Source: Lentzea sp. NBRC 105346
Lineage (GTDB): Bacteria > Actinomycetota > Actinomycetes > Mycobacteriales > Pseudonocardiaceae
DNA: 64,000 nucleotides
Direction: 5' to 3'
Assembly: GCF_030269605.1 (NCBI RefSeq)
Contig: NZ_BSTQ01000015.1
Coordinates: 62,001 to 126,000, forward strand
Part shown: piece by piece, positions 51,268 to 59,368 of the stretch
Layout: every line of letters starts with the position of its first letter
How positions within the stretch are numbered: position 1 is the stretch's first letter
Notes under the pieces: model-generated
Told to the model about the DNA's origin: nothing
What the model saw: the letters and a program-made list of their open reading frames with translations, nothing else
The model's database searches: none
Translations under genes and position numbers: made by a program

Positions 51268-51802
51268 ATCCCTGGTGACGACCTCGTCCCAGACGGTCGG
51301 GCCGTTCTTCGCGATCGGCCTGCCGTGGGAGGACGGGCCGTTCGTCGTCGCGCCGGACACCCCCGGCGCGATCCGGATCGTCGGGCGCGTGCTCGACGGC
51401 GCCGGTGATCCCGTGCCGGACGCGTTGATCGAGACGTGGCAGGCAGACCCGGACGGGCGGTTCGACCACCCCGACGACCCGCGCGGCGCGGTCGCGTCGG
51501 GGTTTCGCGGGTTCGGGCGCTGTCCCACGGATGTCAACGGGCGCTTCGAGTTCGTGACACTCAAACCCGGCGCGCTGCCTGGACAGGCGCCGCACATCGC
51601 CGTGTCGGTGTTCTGCCGCGGCATCCTCGTGCGGCTGGTCACCCGGATCTACTTCCCCGAGGACAACCTCGACGACGACCCCGTGCTCGCAGTGGTGGAG
51701 CCCGCGTTGCGGCAGACGCTGGTCGCGTCGGCCGCGCCGTACGGGTACCGGTTCGACATCGTGCTGCAGGGGCCCGACGAGACGGTGTTCTTCGATGTGT
51801 GA
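51260..51802 (+). CDS. pcaG: Protocatechuate 3,4-dioxygenase alpha subunit
   Basis: ATG 51260 overlaps the pcaH stop. The 180-residue subunit begins TSSQTVGPFFAIGLP, typical of PcaG, and shares the fold but lacks the full iron-ligand set (APHIAVSVF in place of the beta subunit's AHIHFS). It pairs with PcaH as the non-metal subunit that shapes the active site. Confidence 0.93.
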   Translation: MTESLVTTSSQTVGPFFAIGLPWEDGPFVVAPDTPGAIRIVGRVLDGAGDPVPDALIETWQADPDGRFDHPDDPRGAVASGFRGFGRCPTDVNGRFEFVTLKPGALPGQAPHIAVSVFCRGILVRLVTRIYFPEDNLDDDPVLAVVEPALRQTLVASAAPYGYRFDIVLQGPDETVFFDV

Positions 51803-51817
51803 GCACCGGGAGGTGTC

Positions 51818-52564
51818 GTGATCCCGCATTTCGAGCTGTCCGGCCCCGAGGACGCGCCGGTGCTCGTGCTCGGCAACTCGCTGGGCACCACGACGAGGCT
51901 GTGGGACGGGTTCGGCCTGCCGTTGCGCATCCTGCGCTACGACCACCGCGGGCACGGCGGCAGCGCGGCTCCGCCGGGGCCGTACACGCTGGCCGACCTC
52001 GCCGGCGACGTGGTGGAGCTGCTGGACCACCTGGGGCTGCGCCGCGTCGAGTACTGCGGCGTGTCGCTCGGCGGCATGGTCGGCATGTGGCTGGCCGCGT
52101 ACACCGACCGGATCTCCCGGCTCGCCCTGGTGTGCACGACGGCGTGGTTCGAGGACAAGGCGTTGTGGGACAAGCGGATCCTCGACGTGCGGGCGGGCGG
52201 CCTGGAACGCATCGCGGACGCCGTCGTGGGCCGCTGGTTCACGCCGCACTTCGACGCGATGCGGGTGCGGTCGTTCCACGACATGTTGCTGTCGACCGAT
52301 CCTTTTGCGTACGCCGCGTGTTGCGAGGCGATCCGCGACATGGACCTGCGGCCGGCGTTGCCCCGCATCACCGCGCCGACCGCGGTGATCGCGGCGGCGC
52401 AGGACCACGCCACGCCTCCGGAGCACCTGCGGGCCATCAGCGAGGCGATCCGCGACTCGTCGCTCTACATCGTGGGCGACGCGGCGCATCTCGCGAACGT
52501 CGAGGCGCATTCGGCCGTCGAGGTCATCCTGGACGAGCACCTCGGGGGCGGCAATGGCGGGTGA
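51818..52564 (+). CDS. pcaD: 3-oxoadipate enol-lactonase
   Basis: GTG 51818 follows GGGAGGT. The 248-residue alpha/beta hydrolase has the LGNSLGTTTRLWDGFGLPL start, a nucleophile elbow CGVSLGGMVG (Ser), and a catalytic His near DAAHLANVEA. It converts 3-oxoadipate enol-lactone to 3-oxoadipate. In many actinobacteria pcaD is fused to pcaC (pcaL); here the two are separate genes overlapping by 11 bases. Confidence 0.9.
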   Translation: MIPHFELSGPEDAPVLVLGNSLGTTTRLWDGFGLPLRILRYDHRGHGGSAAPPGPYTLADLAGDVVELLDHLGLRRVEYCGVSLGGMVGMWLAAYTDRISRLALVCTTAWFEDKALWDKRILDVRAGGLERIADAVVGRWFTPHFDAMRVRSFHDMLLSTDPFAYAACCEAIRDMDLRPALPRITAPTAVIAAAQDHATPPEHLRAISEAIRDSSLYIVGDAAHLANVEAHSAVEVILDEHLGGGNGG

Positions 52565-52901
52565 CGGGATGAGAGTGCGCCGCGAGGTGCTGGGCGACGC
52601 CCACGTCGACGCGGCGCAGGGCGACGAGTTCACGCGCGACTTCCAGGAGCTGATCACCCGCTACGCGTGGGGTGAGATCTGGTCGCGGCCGGGGCTGGAC
52701 CGCAAGGTGCGCAGCTGCATCACCATCGCGATGCTCGCGACCCTGCACCACGAGGAGGAGCTCGAGATGCACCTGCGGGCGGCGTTGCGGATCGGCCTGA
52801 CCCGGGACGAGATCAAGGAAGTGCTGTTGCAGGTGGCGATCTACGCGGGTGTGCCGACTGCGAACCGGGCGTTCCGGATCGCCCGGGAGGTGCTGGAGTG
52901 A
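52554..52901 (+). CDS. pcaC: 4-carboxymuconolactone decarboxylase
   Basis: ATG 52554 overlaps the pcaD stop; ATG 52569 is also possible. The 115-residue AhpD-like helical protein shows WGEIWSRPGLDRKVRSCITIAMLATLHHEEELEMHLRAALRIGLT, the CMD signature. It decarboxylates 4-carboxymuconolactone to the enol-lactone that PcaD opens. Confidence 0.92.
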   Translation: MAGDGMRVRREVLGDAHVDAAQGDEFTRDFQELITRYAWGEIWSRPGLDRKVRSCITIAMLATLHHEEELEMHLRAALRIGLTRDEIKEVLLQVAIYAGVPTANRAFRIAREVLE

Positions 52902-53653
52902 TGACGGAGTTCGTGCAGTCCCTCGACCGCGGCCTGGCGGTGATCAAGGCGTTCTCCGCGGAACACCCGGCACTCACGTTGAGCGACGTCGCCCGTATCA
53001 CCGGGCTCACCCGCGCCGCGGCCCGGCGTTTCCTGCACACCCTCGTCGAGCTCGGCTACGTGCGCTTCGACGGCAAGCTGTTCTCCCTGCGGCCGCGGGT
53101 ACTGGAGCTCGGCTACGCCTACCTCAGCTCGCTGAGCCTGCCCGAGGTCGCGCAGCCGCACATGGAGAAGCTCGTCGCCTCCGTGCAGGAGTCGTGCTCG
53201 ATGTCCGTGCTGGACGGTGAGGACGTCGTCTATGTCGCGCGCGTGCCCACCAAGCGGATCATGACCGTGTCCATCAACGTCGGCACCCGGTTTCCGGCCT
53301 ATGCCACGGCGATGGGACGGGTGTTGCTGGCGGCGCAGCCCGCCGCGTGGCTCTCGTCGTACCTGTCGTCCGTGCGGCTGCGGCCGTTGACCCGCAACAC
53401 CATCATCGACCCGGTGGTGCTGGGGGAGACGCTGTCGCAGGTTCGCGCCCAGGGGTGGGCGCTGGTGGACCAGGAGCTGGAGGAGGGCCTGCGGTCGGTC
53501 GCCGTGCCCATCCGGTCGTCGGCGGGCGAGGTCGTGGCGGCGTTGAACGTGTCCGCGCACGCCAACCGTGGCAACGCGACCACCGTGGTCGAGGATCTGC
53601 TGCCCGAGTTGCGCGACACCGCGCGGTTGATCGAGGAGGACCTGCGTTCCTGA
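52901..53653 (+). CDS. pcaR: IclR-family regulator of the pca operon
   Basis: ATG 52901 shares one base with the pcaC stop and lies 10 bases after GGGAGG. The 250-residue protein has the IclR winged helix (SLDRGLAVIKAFSAEHPALTLSDVARITGLTRAAARRFLHTL) and a GAF-like effector domain (SCSMSVLDGEDVVYVARVP, then GTRFPAYATAMGRVLLA). It resembles PcaR/PobR proteins, which respond to 3-oxoadipate or aromatic acids. As the last gene of the operon, it is co-expressed and probably acts on the dyads before pcaI. Confidence 0.9.
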   Translation: MTEFVQSLDRGLAVIKAFSAEHPALTLSDVARITGLTRAAARRFLHTLVELGYVRFDGKLFSLRPRVLELGYAYLSSLSLPEVAQPHMEKLVASVQESCSMSVLDGEDVVYVARVPTKRIMTVSINVGTRFPAYATAMGRVLLAAQPAAWLSSYLSSVRLRPLTRNTIIDPVVLGETLSQVRAQGWALVDQELEEGLRSVAVPIRSSAGEVVAALNVSAHANRGNATTVVEDLLPELRDTARLIEEDLRS

Positions 53654-54205
53654 TCACACGGGTTGCAGTGGCGCGTGCGGCTCGGCGGGCAGCTCGACCC
53701 GGATCTCGTCGCCCGGCCGCACGTCGCCGCCGGTGCGCACGACCGCCATGATCCCGGCCCTGCGCACCACGTTGCCGTCGGTGTCCTTGCCGAGCACCTG
53801 CTTGAGCAACCCGGTCCGGTAGTCGTCGATCTGCTTGCACGGGTTGCGCAGGCCGGTCACCTCGACCACCGCCGCGTCGCCGATGTGCAGCAGGGTGCCG
53901 GTCGGCAGCCCGAGCAGGTCGAGCCCGCGGGTGGTGATGTTCTCGCCGATCGCACCGGGCGTCACGTCGAACCCGGCCGCGCGCAGCTCGTCGTGCAGCT
54001 CCGCGTGGATCAGGTGCACCTGACGCAGGTTCGCCTGCGAGGGATCGCGGGCGACCCTGGACCGGTGTTTGACCGTGACGCCCTGGTGCACGTCGCCCTC
54101 GACACCGAGTCCCGCCAGCAGGCGGATGCTGTCGCGCACGGGCTTGGTGAACGAGTACTCCTCATTGCGGCTGACCGCTGTGACATGTGCTGTGACAACC
54201 CCCAT
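53654..54205 (-). CDS. MOSC-domain protein
   Basis: ATG 54205 gives 183 residues (MGVVTAHVTAVSRNEEYSFTK). The MOSC core (VEGDVHQGVTVKHRSRVARD, GAIGENITTRGLDLLGLPTGTLLHIG, VEVTGLRNPCKQID with the conserved Cys) matches the YiiM-type MOSC group, which can bind molybdenum cofactor or act in N-hydroxylated base reduction. Its stop directly follows that of pcaR on the other strand. Confidence 0.88.
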   Translation of the reverse strand: MGVVTAHVTAVSRNEEYSFTKPVRDSIRLLAGLGVEGDVHQGVTVKHRSRVARDPSQANLRQVHLIHAELHDELRAAGFDVTPGAIGENITTRGLDLLGLPTGTLLHIGDAAVVEVTGLRNPCKQIDDYRTGLLKQVLGKDTDGNVVRRAGIMAVVRTGGDVRPGDEIRVELPAEPHAPLQPV

Positions 54206-54209
54206 GGGG

Positions 54210-54350
54210 TCATTCAACCACCACGCGGGTCTCGTCCAGCTCCTCCCAGGTAACGTCGCCGGACAGGACATCGAAGATCGTCAGTTCGGTTTCCATGTGC
54301 GGCTTCACGACGCCGGGCCGCGTCTCGTTCGGAATCTCGTTTGGGTTCAC
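54210..54350 (-). CDS. Possible 46-residue acidic ORF upstream of the MOSC gene
   Basis: GTG 54350 opens a short frame ending in a distinctly acidic, hydrophobic C-terminus (METELTIFDVLSGDVTWEEL, then DETRVVVE) whose stop is 4 bases before the MOSC start. The ribosome site is weak. The clear hydrophobic/acidic periodicity of the last 28 residues and the tight spacing to MOSC support a real gene; a small RiPP-like or regulatory peptide is possible, but no modifying enzyme is near. Confidence 0.35.
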   Translation of the reverse strand: MNPNEIPNETRPGVVKPHMETELTIFDVLSGDVTWEELDETRVVVE

Positions 54351-54386
54351 TCGATCGGCGCTGGTTTCACTCCTGTGGCGCAATCT

Positions 54387-54427
54387 GTGAAAACGCTCCC
54401 ACGGTGAATCGTGAAATCGCTCCCACG
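54387..54427 (+). promoter_or_regulatory. Paired LacI-type operators upstream of the lacI-GH1 genes
   Basis: GTGAAAACGCTCCCACG (54387-54403) and GTGAAATCGCTCCCACG (54411-54427) are direct repeats differing in one base. Each is an imperfect dyad with a central CG and GTG/CAC ends, and shares the CGCTCCCA half with the known CebR box TGGGAGCGCTCCCA. They lie about 100 bp before the lacI start. A separate perfect palindrome, TGACCGGTCA, follows at 54435-54444. Confidence 0.65.
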
Positions 54428-54527
54428 AACCTCTTGACCGGTCATGTGGCGCGGCGGTTAACTCCAGATACCTCTTCCGTAACCGGTTTCGGTACCGGTT
54501 CCGGGAGGCCGTCGGAGGGAGTTCGGC

Positions 54528-55523
54528 ATGCGTGTCACGATCGCTGAGGTCGCCCAACGCGCCCAGGTGTCCAAGGCGACCGTGTCACGCGTGCTGAACG
54601 GAAAACCCGATGTCGACTCGACGACGGCCCAGCGCGTGCGGAAGGTGATCGACGAGATCGGGTACGTGCCGAGCGCGCGAGCGGTCGGGCTCGCTCGGGG
54701 GCGAACCCGCACGGTCGCGATGCTCGCGCCGTCGCTGACCTGGCCGTGGATGGGCGAGGTGCTGCAGGGGGTCGTCGACACGCTCGAAGCCGATGGGTAC
54801 GGGCTGTTGCTCTACACCGTCAACCGCGGGCCGGAGTCGCTCAACCAGTTCGCGAACCACGTCTCCGCGAACGCCTTCGACGGGCTGCTGGTGATCGAGC
54901 CGCCGGACACGTTGCACTACATCTCCACGCTCTACCGGGCGGGCCTGCCCGTCGTGATGATCGACGATCGCGGCCTGCACCCGGAGTTCCCGTCGGTGGC
55001 GACGACGAATCGGCAGGGAGGCGCCGATGCCGCACGGCACCTCGTCGCCCGTGGCCGGACCAGGTTCGCCGTCGTCACCGGCCCGCTGCACTTCGGCTGC
55101 ACGCAGGCCAGGCTCGACGGGTTCCGCGAGGTGCTGTCGTCCGCCGGGTTCCCCCTGCACCCGGACCTGGTGGTGGAGGCCGACTTCACCACGACCGGCG
55201 GCGCGGTCGCGGTCGAGAAGCTGATCAACAGCGGCCTGGAGTTCGACGCGGTGTTCGCGCACAACGACCTGTCCGCGGTCGGGGTCATGCGCGCACTGAA
55301 GGACGCGGGCCGGACCGTGCCGCAGGACGTGGCCGTCGTCGGGTTCGACGACGTGCCGATCGCCGCGCACAGCGAGCCCCGCCTGACCACGATCCGTCAG
55401 CCGCTGCAGGAGATGGGCGGGGCCGCCGCGCGCACGCTGATCTCCACCCTGGAAGGCCGGCCGCTGCCGGAGCACCCGATCGTGCTGCCGACGTCGCTGG
55501 TAGTGCGCGAGTCCGCACCCTGA
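54528..55523 (+). CDS. LacI-family regulator (CebR-like)
   Basis: ATG 54528 follows GGAGGGAG. The 331-residue protein has a LacI helix-turn-helix (TIAEVAQRAQVSKATVSRVLNGKPDV), hinge (SARAVGLARGRT) and effector domain (VAMLAPSLTWPWMGEVLQGV, then VAVVGFDDVPIAAHSEPRLTTIRQP). Neighbouring beta-glucosidase and the CebR-box-like repeats suggest that it controls cellobiose or beta-glucoside use. Confidence 0.92.
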   Translation: MRVTIAEVAQRAQVSKATVSRVLNGKPDVDSTTAQRVRKVIDEIGYVPSARAVGLARGRTRTVAMLAPSLTWPWMGEVLQGVVDTLEADGYGLLLYTVNRGPESLNQFANHVSANAFDGLLVIEPPDTLHYISTLYRAGLPVVMIDDRGLHPEFPSVATTNRQGGADAARHLVARGRTRFAVVTGPLHFGCTQARLDGFREVLSSAGFPLHPDLVVEADFTTTGGAVAVEKLINSGLEFDAVFAHNDLSAVGVMRALKDAGRTVPQDVAVVGFDDVPIAAHSEPRLTTIRQPLQEMGGAAARTLISTLEGRPLPEHPIVLPTSLVVRESAP

Positions 55524-55586
55524 TCTGTGCCTGTTCGTAGGGCCGTCTGTTCTGGGCGGTCGGTTTGTCGTGCCATGAGGAGCAAT

Positions 55587-56942
55587 ATGACGATCGTCGG
55601 GCAGGAAGCCGCGTCGGCGGACGTGACCGCCGGGTTGCCGGCCGACTTCTGCTGGGGTGTGGCGACATCGGCGTACCAGATCGAGGGCGCGGTCGACGCG
55701 GACGGCCGCACACAGTCCATTTGGGACACTTTCTGCCGCGTGCCCGGCGCGGTCTTCAACAGCGAGAACGGCGACGTGGCGTGCGACCACTACCACCGGA
55801 TGCCCGCGGACGTGTCGATGATCGCGGGACTGGGCGTCGACGCCTACCGCTTCTCGGTGTCGTGGCCGCGCGTGCAGCCCGGTGGCCGAGGCCCGCTCAA
55901 CCGGCGCGGCGCCGACTTCTACTCGCGGCTGGTCGACGAGCTGCTGTCGGCCGGTGTCCAGCCGTGGATCACCCTGTACCACTGGGACCTGCCGCAGGAG
56001 CTGGAGGACTCGGGCGGCTGGCCGGCGCGTGACACCGCCTACCGGTTCGCCGAGTACGCCTCGCTCGTGCACTCCGTGCTGGGCGACCGCGTGCCGACGT
56101 GGACGACGCTCAACGAGCCGTGGTGCTCCGCGATGCTCGGCTACCACCAGGGCGTGCACGCGCCGGGCCGGCGGGACTTCGGTGACGCGATGAAGGCAGT
56201 GCACCACCTGCTGCTGGGGCACGGCCTGGCCGCGCAGGCGTTGCGTTCTCTGGGTGTGGGGGAGTTGGGCATCACGCTGAACATGGGCTGTGCCACGCCG
56301 TTCTCCTCGTCGGCGGCGGACATCGACGCCGCGCGGCGGGCCGATGGGCTGGGGACGCGGATCTACCTGGATCCGTTGGTGCACGGGCGTTATCCGGCTG
56401 ATGTGTTGGAGGACATCGGTGTTTCTCTGCCGGTTGCCGAGGGCGACCTCGAGATCATCTCGACGCCGCTGGACGTGCTGGGCGTCAACTACTACTCGTC
56501 GCTGACGTTCCGCGGCGGCGACGACCCGGCCTCCCCGGTCGTCGTGCCGCAGTCGTTGCCGGTGACCGCGATGGGCTGGGAGATCGTGCCGTCCGGCCTG
56601 ACCGACCTGCTCGTCCGCCTGCACAACGACTACGGCCTGCCCATGGTGATCACCGAGAATGGTGCCGCTTTCGACGACGTCGCTGGTTCTGACGGCTTCG
56701 TCGCGGACGCCGATCGGGTCTCCTACATCGCGTCCCACATCGAAGCGGTCGGCAAGGCGTGCTCGCTCGGCGCGGACGTGCGCGGGTACTTCGCGTGGTC
56801 GTTGATGGACAACTTCGAATGGGCCTACGGCTACGCCAAGCGGTTCGGCATCGTGCGGGTCGACTACGAGACGCAGGAACGCGTGCTCAAGCAGAGCGCG
56901 CACTGGTACCGCGACACGATCCATCAGCACCGGGGCTTGTAG
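55587..56942 (+). CDS. GH1 beta-glucosidase
   Basis: ATG 55587 lies 5 bases after AGGAG; ATG 55575 is the alternative. The 451-residue enzyme has FCWGVATSAYQIEGAVDADGR, the acid/base TTLNEPWCSAMLGY, the nucleophile in VITENGAAFDD and the substrate-binding YFAWSLMDNFEWAYGY, all GH1 marks. It has no signal peptide, so it hydrolyses imported cellobiose or other beta-glucosides in the cytoplasm. It follows the lacI gene closely (about 60 bp). Confidence 0.93.
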   Translation: MTIVGQEAASADVTAGLPADFCWGVATSAYQIEGAVDADGRTQSIWDTFCRVPGAVFNSENGDVACDHYHRMPADVSMIAGLGVDAYRFSVSWPRVQPGGRGPLNRRGADFYSRLVDELLSAGVQPWITLYHWDLPQELEDSGGWPARDTAYRFAEYASLVHSVLGDRVPTWTTLNEPWCSAMLGYHQGVHAPGRRDFGDAMKAVHHLLLGHGLAAQALRSLGVGELGITLNMGCATPFSSSAADIDAARRADGLGTRIYLDPLVHGRYPADVLEDIGVSLPVAEGDLEIISTPLDVLGVNYYSSLTFRGGDDPASPVVVPQSLPVTAMGWEIVPSGLTDLLVRLHNDYGLPMVITENGAAFDDVAGSDGFVADADRVSYIASHIEAVGKACSLGADVRGYFAWSLMDNFEWAYGYAKRFGIVRVDYETQERVLKQSAHWYRDTIHQHRGL

Positions 56943-56952
56943 GTTCTTCCGT

Positions 56953-57912
56953 ATGCGCGTGCTGTTCGCCAGCCTGGCGTCGGCCGGCCACACCTACCCG
57001 ATGATCCCGCTGGCGGTCGCCGCCAGGGACGCGGGCCACGAGGTGCACTGGGCGGCCGGCGAGCACGTGCACTCCGACCTGTCTGTTCTGGGAGTACGTC
57101 CGTTCCGCCCGGCCGACTCGTTCTACGAGATCTACGCCGAGGACCTCGCCCCGGACCTGGAGCGGCTGCGCCCTGACCTGGTCGTGCACGGGTGGGGTGT
57201 GCCGGGCGCGGCTGCTGCGGCGCGGGCCGCGGGCATCCCTGGTTTGTGGCACGGGTTCGGCCGGATGTTCCCGCCGGACATCGGGCTTTCCCGGCCCGAC
57301 TTCGGCTCCCCACACGTCGACATCTGCCCGATCTCCTTGCAGGACAAGGAGTTTCTGTCTTCTGCTTCGCGCATCGCCCTGCGTCCGGTCCCGTTCCGGC
57401 CGGGTGCGTGGGAACGGCCCGCCGGCATGTTGATCTACGTGACGTTCGGGACGGCCTTCGGGACCGCGTCGCTGCTGTCGATGGTGATCCCGGCGGTCGC
57501 GCGGCTCGCTTCGCAGGTCGTGGTCGCCACCGGGCGGGTGCCCGTCGCTTCGCTCGGCCCGCTGCCCTCGAACGTCACCGCTCATTCCTGGGTGCCTCAG
57601 GCCGCCGTCGTGCCGCACGCCAGCGTGGTCGTGCACCACGGGGGCAGCGGTACGACGCTCGGCGCGCTCGCGGCTGGGGTGCCGCAGCTCGTGTTGCCGC
57701 AGGGTGCTGATCAGTTCGCCAACGCGGCGGCCGTGGTGGCGGCTGGGGTCGGGTTGGCTCCTGCGGTCATCAGTGGTGAGGCGATCGGCGATGACACGTT
57801 GACTCTGCTCGCTTCCCGGTCCTACCGGGAGGCGGCGCGGGCGCTGGCGGCGGAGATCGCGCTGATGCCGTCGCCGGCGTCGGTGGCGCGCCGGCTGGGC
57901 TCCTACGCCTGA
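56953..57912 (+). CDS. Short GT1/MGT-family glycosyltransferase
   Basis: ATG 56953 follows the GH1 gene by 10 bases. The 319-residue protein has a GT1 N-terminus (RVLFASLASAGHTYPMIPLAVAARDAGHEV) and the C-terminal signature VVVHHGGSGTTLGALAAGVPQLVLPQGADQ. It is shorter than the 380-420 residues usual for the family, with a reduced N-terminal acceptor domain (about 60 residues missing before FRPGAWER), so substrate range may differ. A degraded copy of its C-terminus lies 1.3 kb downstream. Confidence 0.85.
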   Translation: MRVLFASLASAGHTYPMIPLAVAARDAGHEVHWAAGEHVHSDLSVLGVRPFRPADSFYEIYAEDLAPDLERLRPDLVVHGWGVPGAAAAARAAGIPGLWHGFGRMFPPDIGLSRPDFGSPHVDICPISLQDKEFLSSASRIALRPVPFRPGAWERPAGMLIYVTFGTAFGTASLLSMVIPAVARLASQVVVATGRVPVASLGPLPSNVTAHSWVPQAAVVPHASVVVHHGGSGTTLGALAAGVPQLVLPQGADQFANAAAVVAAGVGLAPAVISGEAIGDDTLTLLASRSYREAARALAAEIALMPSPASVARRLGSYA

Positions 57913-59138
57913 AGGCGTGTTTTGGGCAGGGCTGGGGTGGCCGCCGCGATCCAGGCGACGGCCGCGACGCACATCAGCCCGCCGCTCACCAGGGCGGTGG
58001 CGCCCGAGCCGATCCCGGCGACGAGGCCAGCCCGCAGGTTGCCCAGGTCGGGCCCGGCCTGTCCGACGATCTGCTCGGCGGCACTGACCCGGCCCAGCAG
58101 TGCGTCGGGCGTGAGCAGCTGCACGACCGTGCTGCGCGACACGACCGCGACCGTGTCGGCGGCGCCCGCGATCACGAGAAAGGCCAGCCCCAGCCATGGG
58201 TTCGTGGAGACGCCGAACAACACGAGCGCCAGTCCCCACGTGGCCGAGCCGCACAGCATGACGAGGCCGGGGCGGGAGAGCCGCGTGAACGTGCCGGAGA
58301 GGAACGAGGCCGCGACACCACCGACGGCGATCGCGGACATGAACAGGCCGAGCGTGCTCGGGTCACCGCCGAACCGCTCAGCGTTGATCAACGGGAACAG
58401 GCTGATCGGCATCGACAGGACAGTGGTCGCCAGATCCGCCAGCAGCACACCGCGTACCGGCGGCGTGCAGGCCATGAAGCGGAGCCCGTCGAGCACGCCG
58501 TGCAGGCCGGGGCGCGAGGGTTCGTTCACCTCCTGCGGTGGCAGGCGGTACGCGGCGTGGAGGACGAGCGCGAACGTGACCGCGTCGAGCAGGTAGCAGG
58601 TGCCGACACCGGCCCAGCTCGCCACCAGGCCGCCGAGCGCGGGGCCGGCGAGCATCGCCGCCTGGTTCGAGATCCGGGTCAGCGCGAGGCCCGCCGCCAG
58701 CTGGGAGCCGGGTCGGCCTGCCGATCTGTCGGTCCCAGGTTCGATCTACCGGTGCCGGCCCGTCCGCCTGTGCTGAGGCACGCTGCCCCCGCGCGCTTCC
58801 AAATTCGCTCAAGCGTACCGCCGGGGTCTGACAATTCCGCGGCTCCGCCCCAGGTCGGCACCAGCCTGTGGATAACTTTCCGGCCGGGTTCGGTCCGGGC
58901 GGAAGCGGTCGGTCCGGTCGATCACCGGGCCCAGGATCAGGCCGCACGCGATCAGCGGGACGGCCTGGGCCAGGCCGACTGCGCCGGTCCAGATCGTGCT
59001 GGACGTCGACTGCCAGACCTGGAAGAGGACGGCCACCAGCGTCATCTGGCTGCCGAACACCGAGAACGTCCGCCCCACCCAAAGCCGCCGGAACTCCCGT
59101 ACGCGCAGGGGAGTCACGTCGATCAGCGCGTTCTTCAC
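57903..59138 (-). pseudogene. Broken MFS exporter
   Basis: The N-terminal part from GTG 59138 (VKNALIDVTPLRVREFRRLWV, then AQAVPLIACGLILGPVIDRTDR) and the C-terminal part (SQLAAGLALTRISNQAAMLAG to the end, several membrane helices) are in different frames and belong to one MFS protein. Between about 58704 and 58915 the helix 3-4 region is replaced by about 210 bp of non-hydrophobic sequence with stops in the relevant frames (TGA near 58812, TAG near 58750), so no full-length protein is possible. The normal distance is kept, which suggests replacement rather than insertion. A TetR-type operator remains upstream. Confidence 0.85.
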
Positions 59139-59149
59139 GCCGGAAACTC

Positions 59150-59163
59150 TAACAGTGCTGTTA
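59150..59163. promoter_or_regulatory. Orphan TetR-type palindrome
   Basis: TAACAGTGCTGTTA is a perfect 6-bp-arm palindrome with a 2-base centre, 11 bases before the MFS start. It resembles operators of TetR-family repressors that flank exporters, but no such gene is present on the other side, where only the GT remnant is found. Confidence 0.6.
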
Positions 59164-59170
59164 TAAACGG

Positions 59171-59362
59171 GTGGCACCGTCGATACGGCGCGGGAGCGAT
59201 ACGACGCTTGGAGCGCTTGCGGCCGGGGTGCCGCAGCTAGGTTTTGCCCCAGGGGTTGATCAGTTCGCCAATGCTTGGGAGGCGGCGCGGGAGCTGGCGG
59301 CGGAGATCACGTTGATGCCGTCGCCGGCGGCGGTGGCGCGCCGGCTGGGCACCTACGCCTGA
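59171..59362 (+). pseudogene. Degraded copy of the GT1 C-terminus
   Basis: The frame reads DTTLGALAAGVPQLGFAPGVDQFANA and then EAARELAAEITLMPSPAAVARRLGTYA, matching the end of the GT at 56953-57912 with an internal gap of about 40 residues. The N-terminal 80 percent is missing. DNA similarity runs from about 59195 to the stop at 59362. Confidence 0.85.
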
Positions 59363-59368
59363 GAGCCG

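Noticed and set aside
54585..56993. 802-codon minus-strand frame over lacI and GH1
   Set aside because: Antisense shadow spanning two unrelated genes.
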